Assembly (NCBI GenBank): GCA_022828225.1
Contig: JAJEJG010000005.1
Span: 124,001 to 188,000 of the forward strand
Direction of reading: 5' to 3'
DNA: 64,000 nucleotides
Origin: Nitrospirales bacterium
GTDB lineage: Bacteria; Nitrospirota; Nitrospiria; Nitrospirales; UBA8639
Within the stretch, counting starts at the first letter, position 1. Each line of letters opens with the position of its first letter. The notes under the pieces were generated by a model. That model worked only from the letters and a program-made list of their open reading frames with translations, was not told the DNA's origin and ran no database searches. Shown one piece after another: positions 27,445 through 36,334 of this stretch. The position numbers and the translations under genes were made by a program.

Positions 27445-28617
27445 ATGGATAGCCAATCCACAACCTTAGCTCGGGCAGGACGATATGTCACCCAGGCAAA
27501 CGGGTACCGGGCCTTCATTCCAGCACCATTGCCGCCCAACCCGCCCGTTCGATTAACCGATGAGTTACAGGTGTTACTTTCCCAGGCCGACCGTGCCTTG
27601 GGCCGCCTCGACGGCTCTATCCAGACGCTACCGAACCCCGATCTCTTCGTACTCATGTACATCCGCAAAGAGGCGGTCCTCTCAAGCCAAATTGAAGGGA
27701 CACAAAGCTCGTTGCAGGACCTGTTGGCAGCCGAAGCCAAGGTCTTTTCGCCGAATCAACCCCGGGACGTCGATGAAGTGGTAAATTACGTCAGCGCCAT
27801 GAACCTGGGCCTCTTACGCCTCAAGGAACTTCCTATTTCGACCAGGCTGATCCGGGAAATTCACGCGGAACTCCTGCAAGGCGTACGCGGTTCTCGTTTT
27901 ACACCTGGCGAGCTGCGAATCAGCCAGAACTGGATCGGCCCTGCCGGCTGCACGTTGAACGAGGCCACCTTCGTCCCGCCGCCCTATCATGAAGTGCCAC
28001 AAAAGCTGGCCGAACTGGAAACCTTTCTCCACACCGACACGAAACTGCCCTTGCTGATCAAGATCGGGCTGGTTCACGCCCAGTTCGAGACGATTCACCC
28101 GTTTCTGGACGGCAATGGCCGAATCGGAAGGTTGCTCATCACCTTCTTGCTCTGCGAGCGAGAGGTTTTGCAAAAGCCGGTTCTCTACCTATCCTGGTTT
28201 TTCAAGAGGCACCGTCAACAATATTACGAGGAACTGCAATCGGTGCGTGACAGGGGGACGTGGGAACAGTGGCTCGTTTTTTTTCTACGCGGCATTGTAG
28301 AAGTAAGCGGACAGGCCACCGACACCGCTCGGCAGATCCTCACCCTGCGCGAAGAGCATCGTCATATTGTCACCGAACATTTCGGCCGCGCCGCCAGCAA
28401 TGGGCATCGCGTGCTAGAACATCTCTACCAACAACCAATTATTTCAGTAAGTAACGTGCAGGGTTTGATCGGGACAACATATGCGGCCGCCAATGGGCTG
28501 GTTGCTCGATTGGTCGCAAGCGGTATATTGCGCGAGTTTACCGGTCAGGCTCGCAATCGGCGGTTCGTGTACCAGGGCTATGTCGATTTGTTCCACGACA
28601 AACAGTCCGAGATGTAA
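27445..28617 (+). CDS. fic: Fic family protein with C-terminal winged helix
   Basis: Fic proteins transfer AMP or related groups to target side chains. The 390-aa product carries the catalytic motif HPFLDGNGRIGR near residues 217-228 and an N-terminal autoinhibitory motif SSQIEG near 84 (consensus S/T-x3-E-G/N, class II). A C-terminal winged-helix-like segment (NVQGLIGTTYAAANGLVARL) could bind DNA. I reject the longer reading from TTG 27319 because those bases are the promoter; ATG 27445 begins the conserved region. The operator repeats upstream and the DNA-binding tail suggest autoregulation (inference). It stands alone, without a separate Fic antitoxin. Confidence 0.9.
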   Translation: MDSQSTTLARAGRYVTQANGYRAFIPAPLPPNPPVRLTDELQVLLSQADRALGRLDGSIQTLPNPDLFVLMYIRKEAVLSSQIEGTQSSLQDLLAAEAKVFSPNQPRDVDEVVNYVSAMNLGLLRLKELPISTRLIREIHAELLQGVRGSRFTPGELRISQNWIGPAGCTLNEATFVPPPYHEVPQKLAELETFLHTDTKLPLLIKIGLVHAQFETIHPFLDGNGRIGRLLITFLLCEREVLQKPVLYLSWFFKRHRQQYYEELQSVRDRGTWEQWLVFFLRGIVEVSGQATDTARQILTLREEHRHIVTEHFGRAASNGHRVLEHLYQQPIISVSNVQGLIGTTYAAANGLVARLVASGILREFTGQARNRRFVYQGYVDLFHDKQSEM

Positions 28618-28698
28618 TGAATGGGACTCATTTTTCTTCTTCACGAGTATTGCCTTTGGCGAATACAAAGAGTCATAAGATTGCGCGGCTGCAACGAC

Positions 28699-28734
28699 AA
28701 AGACGCTGGATCCCCGATCGGGTCGGGGATGACA
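28699..28734 (+). repeat. R1 palindrome copy
   Basis: It reads AAGACGCTGGATCCCCGATC and onward to TCGGGGATGACAT, with a perfect ATCCCCGA/TCGGGGAT stem, between the convergent fic and thioredoxin-like genes. Confidence 0.85.
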
Positions 28735-28794
28735 TAAGGAAAAAGCAGGTAAAAGAAATGAAGGCGGGCCTGTTTCGAGGCGAAGGCTTCGGAT

Positions 28795-29130
28795 TCAGGA
28801 ATCGGGCAGGTATTGCTTGATGAGGGCGAGCAGTTCGTCTTCTTCGACTTTGCCTTCGCGGGTCAGGAGGAGATTCCCGCGCGAGTAGAGGTGCGTGGTG
28901 GGGTACGTTTCGAACTGGTGTTGTTTCTTGATGCCCCGGCACCGGCCCGGTACGTGCATCTTGGCTTTTCCCACGCGAACGTCGGGCAGTTTGCGAGCGA
29001 CCTCTTCCAGAATGGGATCGTAGGCGGCACAGGGTTCGCAGGCCGCAATGCCGTAGGCAACCACAGTCGCCTGGGCACCTTTTAATTCTTCGTAATTTTC
29101 GTCCGTGACGTTTTCCACGGTGCCGGCCAT
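28795..29130 (-). CDS. Thioredoxin-like protein with CEPC motif
   Basis: This 111-aa protein has a thioredoxin-fold layout: VVAYGIAACEPCAAYDP near residues 23-39 with the redox pair in CEPC instead of CGPC, and the cis-Pro region TYPTTHLYSRG near 75-85. A basic stretch between them (PGRCRGIKKQHQ) adds another Cys. The unusual CEPC dipeptide should change redox potential relative to thioredoxin. The gene follows the peroxiredoxin on the same strand, but an intrinsic terminator lies between them; it may nonetheless act with that peroxidase. Confidence 0.8.
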   Translation of the reverse strand: MAGTVENVTDENYEELKGAQATVVAYGIAACEPCAAYDPILEEVARKLPDVRVGKAKMHVPGRCRGIKKQHQFETYPTTHLYSRGNLLLTREGKVEEDELLALIKQYLPDS

Positions 29131-29152
29131 CCTGCGTTCCTTTCCCGTTCGT

Positions 29153-29191
29153 CAAAAACAAGGGGGATTCCTGTTCGTGGAATCCCCCTTT
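29153..29191 (-). terminator. Rho-independent terminator after peroxiredoxin gene
   Basis: A 12-bp stem AAGGGGGATTCC/GGAATCCCCCTT (29160-29190) is followed on the minus strand by GTTTTTG. It lies between the peroxiredoxin stop and the thioredoxin-like start. Confidence 0.9.
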
Positions 29192-29212
29192 CATCGCGTC
29201 TCGACGTTGCCG

Positions 29213-29683
29213 TCAGTTCAGCGCTTTCAACGCGTCCAAAATTTCCTTGTCGTCCCGGGCGGTCTTGATCTCCTGCACCTTGACGTAGGCCACGTTACCT
29301 CCCTTGTCCACGATCACCGTGGCCCGTTTGGAACAATTGAGATCCGGGAAGTACAGGCCATACGCTTTGCACACGTCACGATGCATATCGGCCAACAGGG
29401 TGTGCTTCAGGTCGAGCGAGTCGGCCCAGGCTTTGTGCGAAAAAAAGCTGTCCGTGCTGATACCGAGCAGTTCGGCATTGGCATCGGAAAAGCTCGGAAA
29501 ATCGTCCGTCAAGCATTTGTTTTCATTCGTGCAAACCGGACTCCAATCGAGAGGGTAAAAGGCCAGGACCACGTTCTTTTGACCTTTAAAACTGCTTAAT
29601 GAGACTTCGTTTCCATCCTGGTTCTTCAGGGTGAAATCGGGAGCAACATCCCCCACTTTTATTTCTGGAGCAACATCAGACAT
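29213..29683 (-). CDS. Peroxiredoxin (AhpC/TSA superfamily)
   Basis: This 156-aa thiol peroxidase reduces hydrogen peroxide and organic peroxides. The peroxidatic Cys lies in [12 protein letters not shown] near residue 50. Further Cys residues ([17 protein letters not shown]) could be resolving partners. The start at 29683 is chosen because a perfect GAAGGAGGCGG precedes it; the frame is open further upstream but without such a site. It ends at a strong terminator. Confidence 0.9.
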   Translation of the reverse strand: MSDVAPEIKVGDVAPDFTLKNQDGNEVSLSSFKGQKNVVLAFYPLDWSPVCTNENKCLTDDFPSFSDANAELLGISTDSFFSHKAWADSLDLKHTLLADMHRDVCKAYGLYFPDLNCSKRATVIVDKGGNVAYVKVQEIKTARDDKEILDALKALN

Positions 29684-29959
29684 GAAACCGCCTCCTTCTT
29701 GAATACGTTGAGAATGATGGAAATAGATGGAACGTAACTTATTCTGTTTGCAGGAATTTTTCGTAGCATGCTCTTTCAAAGTTTGTCAACCGGACAAAAG
29801 ACCCAGGACCCGGAACGGACGATCGGCAACCGGATCACGGCAACAACCACGGCCCGGATGCCGTGAATGGGAAATGGCCGCGGGAGGCTTGTCTTTTGAA
29901 TCAACCGGAGGTATCGTCTTCATATAAGCCTTATCCACTAGAGAACCGACCCCCTGATC

Positions 29960-32329
29960 ATGCGTTCCCTGCTGTCTCATTATCTCTCCGCTACGAAATC
30001 CCGCCGTCTGACGCAACGTCTCCTGTGGCCCGCCCTGATCGCCGGCGGACTGGCCGCCGGGGGGCTGGCGGCGGTGGCCTGGCATGTGGCGACCGGACTG
30101 CCCTCGCTGGGAGGACTCCGGGATTACCAGCCCAGCCTGATTACCAAGATCAAGGCGGATAACCGCCAGGTTATCGGCCAATATTACGTGGAGCGCAGAA
30201 TATTGACTCCGCTTCATGACGTGCCCCAGCATTTGATCAATGCCGTGATAGCCGTTGAAGACGCGCGGTTTTTCGAACACCCGGGATTGGACGTCTGGGG
30301 GATCCTTCGGGCCACCTGGACGAACTTCAAACGCGGTGGCAAAATCCAAGGCGCCAGCACGATCACCCAACAACTGGCCAGATCCCTGTTCTTGACCCCG
30401 GAACGGACCTTCCAACGCAAAATACGCGAACTCTTTTTGGCTCTGAAAATGGAATTTATCCTGACAAAAGAACAGATTCTCGAGATGTACCTCAACCAGA
30501 TCTACTTCGGCCAAGGGGCCTATGGGGTCGGTACCGCGTCCTTGGCGTATTTCGGGAAAACGTTACCCGAATTGCAGCTACCCGAGTCGGCCTTTCTCGC
30601 AGGACTGCTGAAAGCCCCCAATACCTATTCCCCCTACAAGAACTACAATCTCGCGAAGAAACGCCAGGAACACGTGTTGGGACGGATGGTCCAGGCCGGC
30701 TTCCTGACGGAGTCCCTTGCCCGGGCGGCGAGCGGGACCCGATTGGACTTTACCCGTCAATCCTATGATCGCGTGGCTCCGTATTTTCTTGAAGACGTCC
30801 GCCAACACCTGGTCAAGGAATATGGGGAAGCCATGACGTATAAAGGTGGGCTCCAAGTTGCCACCACCCTGAACATTCCGATGCAACGCCTGGCCGAAGA
30901 GGCCGTCAGGAAAGGACTGCGCGACCTCGACAAACGGCAGGGATGGCGCGGGCCGCTCCGTCATGAAGAATCGCCGGCCCTGCTTCCCGAAGAATTACCT
31001 CCGACCCTTCCAGCGTTCGGGGAAATCCTGGAAGGCCACGTCGTGACCGTCTCCGATGAAGAGATGACGGTCCTGGCGCATGACCTGGCCGGCACCATCT
31101 CCTTGCCGGATATGCTCTGGGCCGAACGCCGGCTCACCGAAGGCGAGGCCGTCACCGACGCGGTGGTGACGCCCGTCGTCTCGGCCACACAATTGGTCGA
31201 ACCGGGAGACGTGATTGAAGTCTCACTGAAATCGACCGCCAACGACACGATCCGGTTCCGGTTGGATCAGACTCCCGTGGTCGAAGGCGCGCTCATCGCG
31301 ATCGATCCCCGGACCGGCGCGGTTCGGGCGATGGTCGGCGGGTACGAGTTTGAACGGAGTCAATTCAATCGCGCCTTGTTGGCCATCCGGCAGCCCGGGT
31401 CTGCATTCAAGCCGATCATTTATGCCACGGCCATTGATCAAGGGCTGACGCCTGCCACGCTGGTCCTCGATGCGCCCGTGGTCTACGAGGAGGAAGAGCC
31501 CGGAAAAACCTGGAAACCGGAAAATTATGAAAAACGCTTTTTCGGCCCGATCACCTTGCGGGAAGCCCTGCGCCACTCCAGAAACGCGGCGACGGTGCGT
31601 TTGCTCGAACAGATCGGCGTGTCCCGCGTGATCAATTTTTCACGCGCACTCGGGATTCACAGCCCGTTAAGCCCCGACCTGTCCCTGGCACTCGGCTCTT
31701 CGGGCATGACGCTTCAAGAACTCACCGCGAGCTATGGCGTGTTTGCCAATCAGGGCCTGGCCCTGGAATCCTATACGATTTCCCTGATCAGAGACCAGCA
31801 TGACCACATCCTGGAGCAACACATGTTCGAACCCAATCAAGTGGTTTCCAAAGAAACCGCCTATTTGATTACGCACATGATGATGGACGTCATTCAAAGT
31901 GGAACAGGCAGACGCGCCCGGTCGATCGGGCGTCCCCTGGCCGGCAAAACCGGCACGACCAACAGCTACCGGGACGCGTGGTTCATCGGCTATGCGCCGA
32001 ATCTCGTGACGGGCGTCTGGGTCGGCTTCGATAGCGTGGGGACTCTCGGCAAAGTGGAGTCCGGCGCCCATGCCGCTCTCCCCATCTGGACGGACTTCAT
32101 GCGCAACAGCCTCAACCTCCTCCCCGTCCGGACCTTCGCGGTTCCGGATGGGATCCAGTTCGTCGAGGTCGATCAGACAACCGGCACCCTGGTCGATGAA
32201 CCTTCAGAAGGCACGACGACCGAAGTCTTTGCAGACGGAACGGTTCCCCACCCACCCGTTCGCCAACCGGCCGATCCTTTGGACTTTTACGAGTTCGATC
32301 AACTCGACCAAGCTATTGAAACCCGCTGA
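29960..32329 (+). CDS. Penicillin-binding protein 1A family, bifunctional
   Basis: This 789-aa bifunctional peptidoglycan synthase is anchored in the inner membrane by one N-terminal helix (about residues 24-48). The GT51 glycosyltransferase has motif EDARFFEHPG near 98-107, QGASTITQQLARSL and KEQILEMYLNQIYFG. The transpeptidase has SAFK (active Ser near residue 480), SRN near 540 and KTGTTNSYRDAWF near 660. An OB-like insert (EGHVVTVSDEEMTVL region, about 350-430) matches PBP1A proteins. Length is normal (about 750-850 aa). Genes on both sides are unrelated. Confidence 0.94.
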   Translation: MRSLLSHYLSATKSRRLTQRLLWPALIAGGLAAGGLAAVAWHVATGLPSLGGLRDYQPSLITKIKADNRQVIGQYYVERRILTPLHDVPQHLINAVIAVEDARFFEHPGLDVWGILRATWTNFKRGGKIQGASTITQQLARSLFLTPERTFQRKIRELFLALKMEFILTKEQILEMYLNQIYFGQGAYGVGTASLAYFGKTLPELQLPESAFLAGLLKAPNTYSPYKNYNLAKKRQEHVLGRMVQAGFLTESLARAASGTRLDFTRQSYDRVAPYFLEDVRQHLVKEYGEAMTYKGGLQVATTLNIPMQRLAEEAVRKGLRDLDKRQGWRGPLRHEESPALLPEELPPTLPAFGEILEGHVVTVSDEEMTVLAHDLAGTISLPDMLWAERRLTEGEAVTDAVVTPVVSATQLVEPGDVIEVSLKSTANDTIRFRLDQTPVVEGALIAIDPRTGAVRAMVGGYEFERSQFNRALLAIRQPGSAFKPIIYATAIDQGLTPATLVLDAPVVYEEEEPGKTWKPENYEKRFFGPITLREALRHSRNAATVRLLEQIGVSRVINFSRALGIHSPLSPDLSLALGSSGMTLQELTASYGVFANQGLALESYTISLIRDQHDHILEQHMFEPNQVVSKETAYLITHMMMDVIQSGTGRRARSIGRPLAGKTGTTNSYRDAWFIGYAPNLVTGVWVGFDSVGTLGKVESGAHAALPIWTDFMRNSLNLLPVRTFAVPDGIQFVEVDQTTGTLVDEPSEGTTTEVFADGTVPHPPVRQPADPLDFYEFDQLDQAIETR

Positions 32330-32429
32330 ATCAAAACGACCAGAAACGTCTCCACAAGACAAACGTACATCCATAACTAACTGAAATTATTTATATTTTC
32401 ATAAATATATGATAAATAAAAGTATAAAT

Positions 32430-32458
32430 TTGAATTAGCATATATCATATGTTAAACT
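32430..32458 (+). promoter_or_regulatory. Promoter of the AAA/DUF4143 ATPase gene, possibly leaderless
   Basis: -35 TTGAAT (32430-32435), 17-bp spacer, -10 TAAACT (32453-32458) in a markedly AT-rich stretch (about 32375-32460). The expected transcript start (about 32465) coincides with ATG 32466. No ribosome site precedes the ATG. The palindromic stretch CATATATCATATG overlaps the spacer. Confidence 0.55.
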
Positions 32459-32465
32459 CTGGCGC

Positions 32466-34157
32466 ATGATGATCGTTCGTGACCTTGCGCCAAAACTCAT
32501 CAGGTCAGCAACCCAAGTCCCTGCTATTACGCTCACCGGACCTCGACAGAGCGGCAAAACCACGTTATGTCGGTCCGTGTTTCCACGGCATCCCTACGTG
32601 ACGCTTGAGGCTCCTGACTCACGCGCTTTCGCGTCAGAAGACCCCAGAGCCTTTTTGGCCCAGTTCCCTGAAGGCGCCGTCATTGACGAGGTTCAACGCG
32701 TCCCGGACCTGCTCTCTTATCTCCAAGGCATCATCGACGATGCTCCGGAGCCCGGGCGCTGGATTCTCAGTGGTTCGCAAAACTTGTCCTTACTGGAGTC
32801 GGTCAGCCAATCGTTAGCCGGACGGACGGCAGTACACCACCTGTTGCCGTTGACCCGTGGTGAAATCACGCGCTTTGCTCGACATTCCACCGGTCTCGAC
32901 GAAACCCTGTTTACCGGAGGCTACCCCCGCATCTTTGATCGCCAACTCGACCCGGCAGACTGGCTCCGCTCGTACGTCGCCACCTATCTCGAACGGGACG
33001 TACGCACCATCAGCAACGTCGGCGATCTTGCAACGTTTCAACGGTTCGTCGAATTGTGTGCCGGTCGTACCGCGCAGTTGCTGAACCATTCATCATTGGC
33101 CAACGACTGCGGCATCTCACAACCAAGCGCCAAGGCGTGGCTCGGCATACTGGAGGCCAGCTTCATTGTGTTTCGTCTACAGGCTTTTCACGCAAACTTG
33201 CGCAAACGACTCGTGAAAATGCCGAAGCTGTATTTTTACGATACCGGTCTGGTTTGCTGGCTTTTGGGCGTCCGTGAGCCGGCGCAGCTTCGTTCACATC
33301 CGTTACGCGGGGCGATCTTTGAGACTTGGGTTGTCTCGGAGACCATGAAACACCGTACCAACCTGGGCAAGGCGGGTGGGTTGTCGTTCTACCGCGATAG
33401 CAACGGGGCCGAAGTCGATCTTGTCATTGAACAACCGGACAACGTCGCGCTGGTCGAAGCCAAGTCCTCCGCAACCGCATCGTCGAGCTTGTTCAACGGC
33501 ACCAAACGAGTGCGACAGCATATCGGGCACTTGTTTCGTTCATGTGACGTCGCAGTTGTCTACGGCGGCGATGAATTTCAAGAGCACGCTGATGGGCGGT
33601 TGATACCTTGGCGAATGCTACGTGCGGTAAGTCTGCAACGCTCCGATCACGTCATTTCCGTCTTTGCCGGTGGGAAACCGGTTGCCGGCGCCAGCGTCTT
33701 GGGGTTATTCCCGAACAAGACCTGGAAAGACGCGAGCACGAGCGAGAACGGTGAAACCAAACTCGACCTGCATTCGATTCATCTGCCCATGACCGTATTC
33801 GTGGCTGCCGAAGGATTTGCGCCGCATGTGGAGTATGACTGGGTTCCGGCCGAACGGGCGCTCCATATAGAACTCCGTACTTTTCCCAGCGGTGGCGCCG
33901 TCATCTTTCCCAAGGGAATAGGTACGCTTCCCGGGCTCAACGGCAGATTGAATCCCATCCGCGATACCCTCGACCGGACCTACCTCTACGCGGACAACGT
34001 TGCCATCAACGAAGGCCGGCAACAGCCGGTGGCTTTTGTTCCCGGTGAAGAACTGCGATTGACCGATGCCGACGGTCATGAACTGCTGGCGCGCATCATT
34101 GATATCGTCGGCCGTTCGGCACTGATCGAGTATTCTGTTGGAGACCGACAGCGGTGA
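32466..34157 (+). CDS. AAA_14/DUF4143 ATPase with extra C-terminal domain
   Basis: This 563-aa protein has an AAA_14 P-loop ATPase (GPRQSGKTT near 26-34; Walker B VIDEVQRVPDLL near 73-84; sensor LSGSQNL). A DUF4143 domain follows, with KMPKLYFYDTGLVCWLLG near 245 and the nuclease-like EVDLVIE...VALVEAKSS region near 318-340. Beyond about residue 395 there is an additional segment of about 165 aa. It starts HVISVFAGGKPVAGASVLGL and resembles a carboxypeptidase-regulatory or Ig-like fold before a further beta-rich part. This extension is not standard for the family. The biological role of AAA_14/DUF4143 proteins is unsettled; they often lie on mobile or accessory DNA, which the AT-rich leader fits. 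Confidence 0.85.
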   Translation: MMIVRDLAPKLIRSATQVPAITLTGPRQSGKTTLCRSVFPRHPYVTLEAPDSRAFASEDPRAFLAQFPEGAVIDEVQRVPDLLSYLQGIIDDAPEPGRWILSGSQNLSLLESVSQSLAGRTAVHHLLPLTRGEITRFARHSTGLDETLFTGGYPRIFDRQLDPADWLRSYVATYLERDVRTISNVGDLATFQRFVELCAGRTAQLLNHSSLANDCGISQPSAKAWLGILEASFIVFRLQAFHANLRKRLVKMPKLYFYDTGLVCWLLGVREPAQLRSHPLRGAIFETWVVSETMKHRTNLGKAGGLSFYRDSNGAEVDLVIEQPDNVALVEAKSSATASSSLFNGTKRVRQHIGHLFRSCDVAVVYGGDEFQEHADGRLIPWRMLRAVSLQRSDHVISVFAGGKPVAGASVLGLFPNKTWKDASTSENGETKLDLHSIHLPMTVFVAAEGFAPHVEYDWVPAERALHIELRTFPSGGAVIFPKGIGTLPGLNGRLNPIRDTLDRTYLYADNVAINEGRQQPVAFVPGEELRLTDADGHELLARIIDIVGRSALIEYSVGDRQR

Positions 34158-34164
34158 CGGCGTC

Positions 34165-34218
34165 GAGGTCACGAATTGTGACCTCAAGTCGAGATGTCGG
34201 GTTACGCTATGCTAACCC
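34165..34218 (+). repeat. Two palindromes: GAGGTCAC hairpin and GGGTTA/TAACCC dispersed element
   Basis: A perfect inverted repeat GAGGTCAC-GAATT-GTGACCTC lies at 34165-34185, just after the ATPase stop. It is followed by GGGTTACGCTATGCTAACCC (34199-34218), which looks like a widespread GTCGGGTTA-type repeat (from memory). These may end the transcript, although no T-run follows. Confidence 0.75.
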
Positions 34219-34269
34219 AACCTACCGTCTTCTGAATGGTGCGTGAAATAATTGTCGCCGAGGGTTTTG

Positions 34270-34485
34270 CTATTGCGCGTCCTGATATTCTTCGTGCCAG
34301 GCCATTTGAATGGCTTCGAGTTTTTTTTCGTCGGAGCCCTTGGGGTCGCCGGTGAATTCAGGCCAGGCTACGATCCACGCGTGCAGGTCGGTGAAGCGGA
34401 CCGTGAGCGGATCGAGGTCCGGGTGTTCTTCGTGCAGCCGAATCGCGATGTCTTCGGCCATAGCCCAGGTCAATTCTTGAGACAT
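34270..34485 (-). CDS. iscX: IscX
   Basis: This 71-aa acidic protein binds IscS and modulates Fe-S assembly. Family hallmarks seen are TWAMAEDIAIRLHEEHPDLDPLTVRFTDLH in outline (W7, then the HPDxDP motif) and the C-terminal LEAIQMAWHEE helix. It is the last gene of the isc operon, 25 bases after hscA. Confidence 0.92.
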   Translation of the reverse strand: MSQELTWAMAEDIAIRLHEEHPDLDPLTVRFTDLHAWIVAWPEFTGDPKGSDEKKLEAIQMAWHEEYQDAQ

Positions 34486-34510
34486 GTGGCGCTCCTGTGC
34501 GGCGGCACGG

Positions 34511-36334
34511 TCAATCCGTGACTTCGGAGAGTTTTTTGCTTTCGAGGGCTTCCTTGAGCGTGGCGTCCATCAACACTTCGGCCAGGTGATGGGTCACTTT
34601 TTCCATGTCGGCAATCCCGGCCCGGATCTGTCGATGGTCCTTTTGGGCTTTCGTGACGCGCAATGCCTCGATCGCGTGATGAATGGACTCGATTTCTTCC
34701 GCCGGGATCAGGTCCGTTCCCCGTTGGAGCGCCTTCTCGGTGGCCATGATGATGGCGTCGGCCTCCGTCCTGGCCTCGATCACCTGACGCGCCTGAATAT
34801 CCTCCGCCGCGAATTGGAAGGATTCCCGAATCATGGTTTCGACTTCCTCATCCGTGAGCCCGTGGGAGGGTTTGACCTGCACGGACTGCGATTCGCCGGT
34901 CCGGATATCCGACGCGGTGACGTTGAGAATGCCGTTGGCATCGATCAGGAACGTCACTTCAATGCGAGGCACGGCCGCGGGTAACGGCGGGACCTTGAGT
35001 TGGAACCGGGCCAGGCTTCGATTGTCTTTCACCAGCTCGCGTTCGCCTTGCAATACGTGAATGTCCACGCCGGTTTGGCCGTCCACGTAGGTGGTGAATA
35101 TCTCCTTGGCGCTGGTCGGGATGGTCGTATTCCGGCGAATCAACGTGCTCATGACGTTGCCCATGGTTTCAATGCCCAAGGACAGCGGGGTCACGTCGAG
35201 CAGGAGCATCTCCGTGTTCTCCCCGGCCAGAATACCGGCCTGGACCGCGGCCCCGAGCGCGACGACTTCATCGGGATTCAGGTCACAGTGGGGCGTCTGT
35301 CCGAACAGGGCCTGCACGCGGGCTCGAATCACCGGCATCCTGGTGCTGCCGCCGACCAAAACCACCTCGTCGATCTGACCCGTCTCCAGACCCGCGTCGC
35401 TCAACGCGCGGCGACACGGCGTCATGGTTTGTTCGACCAGGTCCTGAACCAGGGCTTCGAATTCATCCCGCGACCAGCTCCGTTCATAGGTCCCCTTTCC
35501 ATCGGGCAGGGTGACGGCCATATGCGCCTGCGGTTCGTCCGACAACCGGATCTTGGTCTTTTCGGCTTCAAGCCGCACCGTTTGCATGAGTTCCGGCGAA
35601 TCTTCGACTTTGACGCCATGCCCGGCGTCGATATCCCGGATGACCGCGTCCACCAGCCGCCTGTCGAAATCGTCCCCGCCGAGATGCGTGTTCCCATTGG
35701 TCGCCAGGACTTCGAAGATCCCGTCCTTGAGTTTCAGGATGGAGATATCGAAGGTGCCCCCTCCGAGATCGTAGACGGCGATGTTGCCCTGCGTGTTCTG
35801 TTGCAATCCATAGGCCAGCGACGCCGCGGTGGGTTCATTGATGATCCGCAGCACTTCCAGGCCGGCGATGAGACCGGCGTCCTTGGTCGCCTGACGCTGA
35901 CTGTCGTTGAAATAAGCCGGGACCGTGATAACGGCCTTGGTAATTTCCTCGCCCAGGTGCGCTTCGGCGCGGAGCTTGAGTTCCTTCAGGATCATGGCCG
36001 AGACTTGCGGGGGGGAATAGGTTTTCTCGCCCACCTGGATGCGGATCACGCCGCCCTTCTCCTGCAAGGTATACGGGAAATATTTCAATTCATCCGCCAC
36101 GTCGGACACGGCTTTGCCCATGAACCGTTTCACGGAATAGATCGTGCGAGACGGGTCGCGGACGAGATGTTCCTTGGCGGGGTCCCCGACCAGGAGCCCG
36201 TTATCCGTGAGGCCCACGATGGACGGGACTTTGGTTTGGCCACGGGCTCCGGGAATGACCCGCGGGCCGTCGCCGGCCATGTGCGCGACCAATGAATTCG
36301 TGGTGCCGAGGTCGATGCCGACGATCAGTGCCAT
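34511..36334 (-). CDS. hscA: Fe-S assembly chaperone HscA (Hsp70 family)
   Basis: This 607-aa Hsp70-type chaperone promotes cluster transfer from IscU together with HscB. Actin-like ATPase motifs are GIDLGTTNSLVA at the N-terminus, AVITVPAYFNDSQRQATKDA, YDLGGGTFDISIL and VLVGGSTRMPVI. The substrate-binding domain begins at DVTPLSLGIETMG. The C-terminus lacks the long acidic EEVD-like tail of DnaK, as expected for HscA. Its start overlaps the hscB stop by ten bases. Downstream is iscX. Confidence 0.95.
   Translation of the reverse strand: MALIVGIDLGTTNSLVAHMAGDGPRVIPGARGQTKVPSIVGLTDNGLLVGDPAKEHLVRDPSRTIYSVKRFMGKAVSDVADELKYFPYTLQEKGGVIRIQVGEKTYSPPQVSAMILKELKLRAEAHLGEEITKAVITVPAYFNDSQRQATKDAGLIAGLEVLRIINEPTAASLAYGLQQNTQGNIAVYDLGGGTFDISILKLKDGIFEVLATNGNTHLGGDDFDRRLVDAVIRDIDAGHGVKVEDSPELMQTVRLEAEKTKIRLSDEPQAHMAVTLPDGKGTYERSWSRDEFEALVQDLVEQTMTPCRRALSDAGLETGQIDEVVLVGGSTRMPVIRARVQALFGQTPHCDLNPDEVVALGAAVQAGILAGENTEMLLLDVTPLSLGIETMGNVMSTLIRRNTTIPTSAKEIFTTYVDGQTGVDIHVLQGERELVKDNRSLARFQLKVPPLPAAVPRIEVTFLIDANGILNVTASDIRTGESQSVQVKPSHGLTDEEVETMIRESFQFAAEDIQARQVIEARTEADAIIMATEKALQRGTDLIPAEEIESIHHAIEALRVTKAQKDHRQIRAGIADMEKVTHHLAEVLMDATLKEALESKKLSEVTD

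Noticed and set aside
34995-36295. 431-codon plus-strand frame across hscA
   Set aside because: Antisense shadow of an Hsp70 gene, a well-known artefact.
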